DNA from: Gemmatimonadota bacterium | GTDB lineage: Bacteria > Gemmatimonadota > Gemmatimonadetes > Gemmatimonadales > GWC2-71-9 | DNA: 7,426 nucleotides | Assembly (NCBI GenBank): GCA_003220955.1 | Contig: QHTW01000228.1 | Location: forward strand, 1-7,426 | Direction of reading: 5' to 3' | Part shown: positions 5,826 to 7,426 of the stretch, piece by piece | Layout: every line of letters starts with the position of its first letter | Position numbering within the stretch: the stretch's first letter is position 1 | Position numbers and translations under genes: made by a program | The notes under the pieces: model-generated | Database searches by the model: none | The model's input: only the letters and a program-made list of their open reading frames with translations | What the model was told of the DNA's origin: nothing

Positions 5826-7426
5826 CGCAGCCCGATCCGCTTGAGCGCCGCGCCCTGCTGCCGCTGGCCCGCCGGCACCGCGACGACGTCCGGCAGCCGT
5901 CCGCGGCGGCGCATCGCGGCGGCGTCCATCAGCATGCGCCCCGCCCAGCGAAACACGTTGAAATCCTGAATCAGGCCGCGCATCAGCCGCATGCGCGTTC
6001 GTTGCTCGGCGCTCGTCATCGTGAGCGCGAGCTGCAGCGCCGCCGCGCACTGATCGGTGTCGTAGGGGTTCACGATGAGCGCTTCGGGCAGCTCCCGTGC
6101 GGCGCCGGTGAAGAGGCTGAGGATCAGGACGCCGCGCTCATCGTCGCGGGCCGACACGAACTCCTTCGCGACGAGATTCATCCCGTCGTGCAGCGACGTG
6201 ACCATGCACAGGTCGGCGCCGCGGTAGTACTCGAAGATCTGCTTCGGCTGGTGGTGCTCGATTTTCAGGATGATCGGCGGGTAAATGGCCTCGGGGAACC
6301 GCTGATTGATGCGCGTCGCCAGATCGCGCACGCGTGCCTCGTAGGCCCGGTATTCCTCTATATGGATGCGGGTGGGTGCGGCGATCTGTATGAACGAGAA
6401 CTTGCCGATCCACGCAGGCTCGATCTCGAACAGCCGCTCCACCGCGCGGAGCCGTTCCTCAATCCCCTTGGTATAGTCCATCCGCTCCACGCCGACCCCC
6501 ACGGCGTGGTCGGGCGGGAGATTGTGGTGCTCGCGGATCTCGGTACGGCATTGCTCCACGGGGGTCGCGAGCAGCTCGGGCGCCGGCGGCCACTCGACGG
6601 AGATCGGGTAGCGCCGCACGGCGGTGTGTTTGCCACGGTAGGTGACCGAGAACTCCTCTCGGTCGACGCGCGCCTCGAGCAGCCGGTCGACCGTGTCGAC
6701 GAAGTTGTTGACGTGGAACTGCGTGTGGAATCCGAGAATCGTGCTGCCGAGCAAGCCGTCGAGCAGCTCCTCGCGCCAGGGGCAAATCGCGAACGCTTCA
6801 GGATTCGGCCACGGAATGTGCCAGAACGAGATGATCGTGGCGGCCGGCAACGCTTCCTTGATCATCCGGGGGAGCAATGCGAGGTGATAATCCTGCACGA
6901 GCACGATCGGATCGATGGACTCCGCTTCCTCGACGACGCTCTGGGCGAACTTGCGATTTACCGTGACGTACTGCTCCCAGTCGCCGCGGCGGAATACCGG
7001 ACGGACGTGCGCGATGTGACACAGCGGCCAGATCCCTTCGTTCGCGAAGCCGTAGTAGTAGCCCGCTTCTTGCTCGTTGGTGAGCCAGATGCGGCGCAGC
7101 TGGTATGCCGCGTTGTCGGGCGGTGGGGGCACCGCCACACGATCGTGCGCGTCGACCGTCTCGCGGTCGGCGGTGCCGCTGCCGTGCGCGAGCCAGGTGC
7201 CGGAACAGGCGCGCATGATCGGCTCGAGCGCGCTGACGACCCCGCTCGCCGGCCGCCACACCTCGATCGCGGGTCCACGCCGCATGTGGATGTACGGCTC
7301 GCGGTTGGACACGACGATCACCTCCTGGCCGCGCAGCTCGCGGCGCAGGATTTGACGCAGCGTCGCGGGCGACCAGGCAAGCTGCTCCTCGTCACGTGAG
7401 CGGTGATCGCTTTCCAAATCCTCGAT
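5822..7426 (-). CDS. otsA: Trehalose-6-phosphate synthase, 5' end outside the window
   Basis: This is a GT20 glycosyltransferase that joins UDP-glucose and glucose-6-phosphate into trehalose-6-phosphate. Counting from the TTG at 7417, the GT-B fold begins with QEVIVVSNREP at 31-41. Motifs matching E. coli OtsA follow: YYYGFANEGIWPLCH at 120-134, VQDYH at 174-178, FWHIPWPNPE at 198-207, ERMDYTKG at 311-318 (phosphate-binding R312 and K317) and SLHDGMNLVAKEF at 408-420 with E419. The frame has no stop up to the window edge and reads I-E-D before the TTG. Classical OtsA starts within a few residues of the first strand, whereas at least 34 residues precede it here. Related proteins with the NREPYIH...GTWLAHGSG signature that I recall are about 700 residues long with an N-terminal membrane region. 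I therefore call this a partial gene and do not accept the TTG as its start. The stop at 5822 overlaps the otsB start. Synthase identity is very secure; the extension is inferred. Confidence 0.95.
   Translation of the reverse strand: MEDLESDHRSRDEEQLAWSPATLRQILRRELRGQEVIVVSNREPYIHMRRGPAIEVWRPASGVVSALEPIMRACSGTWLAHGSGTADRETVDAHDRVAVPPPPDNAAYQLRRIWLTNEQEAGYYYGFANEGIWPLCHIAHVRPVFRRGDWEQYVTVNRKFAQSVVEEAESIDPIVLVQDYHLALLPRMIKEALPAATIISFWHIPWPNPEAFAICPWREELLDGLLGSTILGFHTQFHVNNFVDTVDRLLEARVDREEFSVTYRGKHTAVRRYPISVEWPPAPELLATPVEQCRTEIREHHNLPPDHAVGVGVERMDYTKGIEERLRAVERLFEIEPAWIGKFSFIQIAAPTRIHIEEYRAYEARVRDLATRINQRFPEAIYPPIILKIEHHQPKQIFEYYRGADLCMVTSLHDGMNLVAKEFVSARDDERGVLILSLFTGAARELPEALIVNPYDTDQCAAALQLALTMTSAEQRTRMRLMRGLIQDFNVFRWAGRMLMDAAAMRRRGRLPDVVAVPAGQRQQGAALKRIGLR

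Noticed and set aside
5826..6050. Upstream extension of the otsB frame
   Set aside because: It overlaps the conserved C-terminal part of otsA and has no HAD sequence; the ATGA junction at 5822-5825 explains the start.
5630..7399. A 589-codon open frame on the plus strand opposite otsA and the start of otsB
   Set aside because: It is the mirror frame of two genes identified by catalytic motifs; its own translation shows no domain and it crosses the otsA/otsB junction.

Overview
The window is GC-rich, densely coded bacterial DNA with five genes in two converging groups, all but the first concerned with trehalose. An outer-membrane-type lipoprotein signal on the trehalase and a eukaryote-like SGLT-class sodium/sugar symporter suggest a Gram-negative soil or environmental bacterium. 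Gemmatimonadota, Acidobacteriota or a proteobacterium would fit, but the sequence alone does not decide the phylum.

Plus strand, 55-3284: a sodium:solute symporter of SGLT type is followed, with a one-base TGATG stop/start overlap, by a GH37 trehalase carrying a lipoprotein signal peptide. Together they look like a scavenging pair: periplasmic trehalose is split to two glucose molecules and glucose is taken up with sodium.

Minus strand, 7426-3325: the 3' part of a trehalose-6-phosphate synthase (otsA, running off the right edge), a trehalose-6-phosphate phosphatase (otsB) and a GH15 glycoside hydrolase overlap one another by 4 and 19 bases, so they form one operon. OtsA makes trehalose-6-phosphate from UDP-glucose and glucose-6-phosphate and OtsB dephosphorylates it. 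The GH15 enzyme, with no export signal, probably acts in the cytoplasm on trehalose or an alpha-glucan.

The 40-base gap between the converging groups carries a perfect 20-base palindrome built from an 8-base tandem unit. On the minus strand it is followed directly by five T, so it resembles an intrinsic terminator for the ots operon. Two further tandem repeats (7-base and 8-base units) lie inside the signal-peptide region of the trehalase gene. No RNA gene, mobile element or CRISPR array was seen, and no gene-free stretch exceeds 300 bases. The gene content is a recognisable trehalose locus rather than a new system; the points worth checking are the repeats, the substrate of the GH15 enzyme and the N-terminal extension of OtsA.
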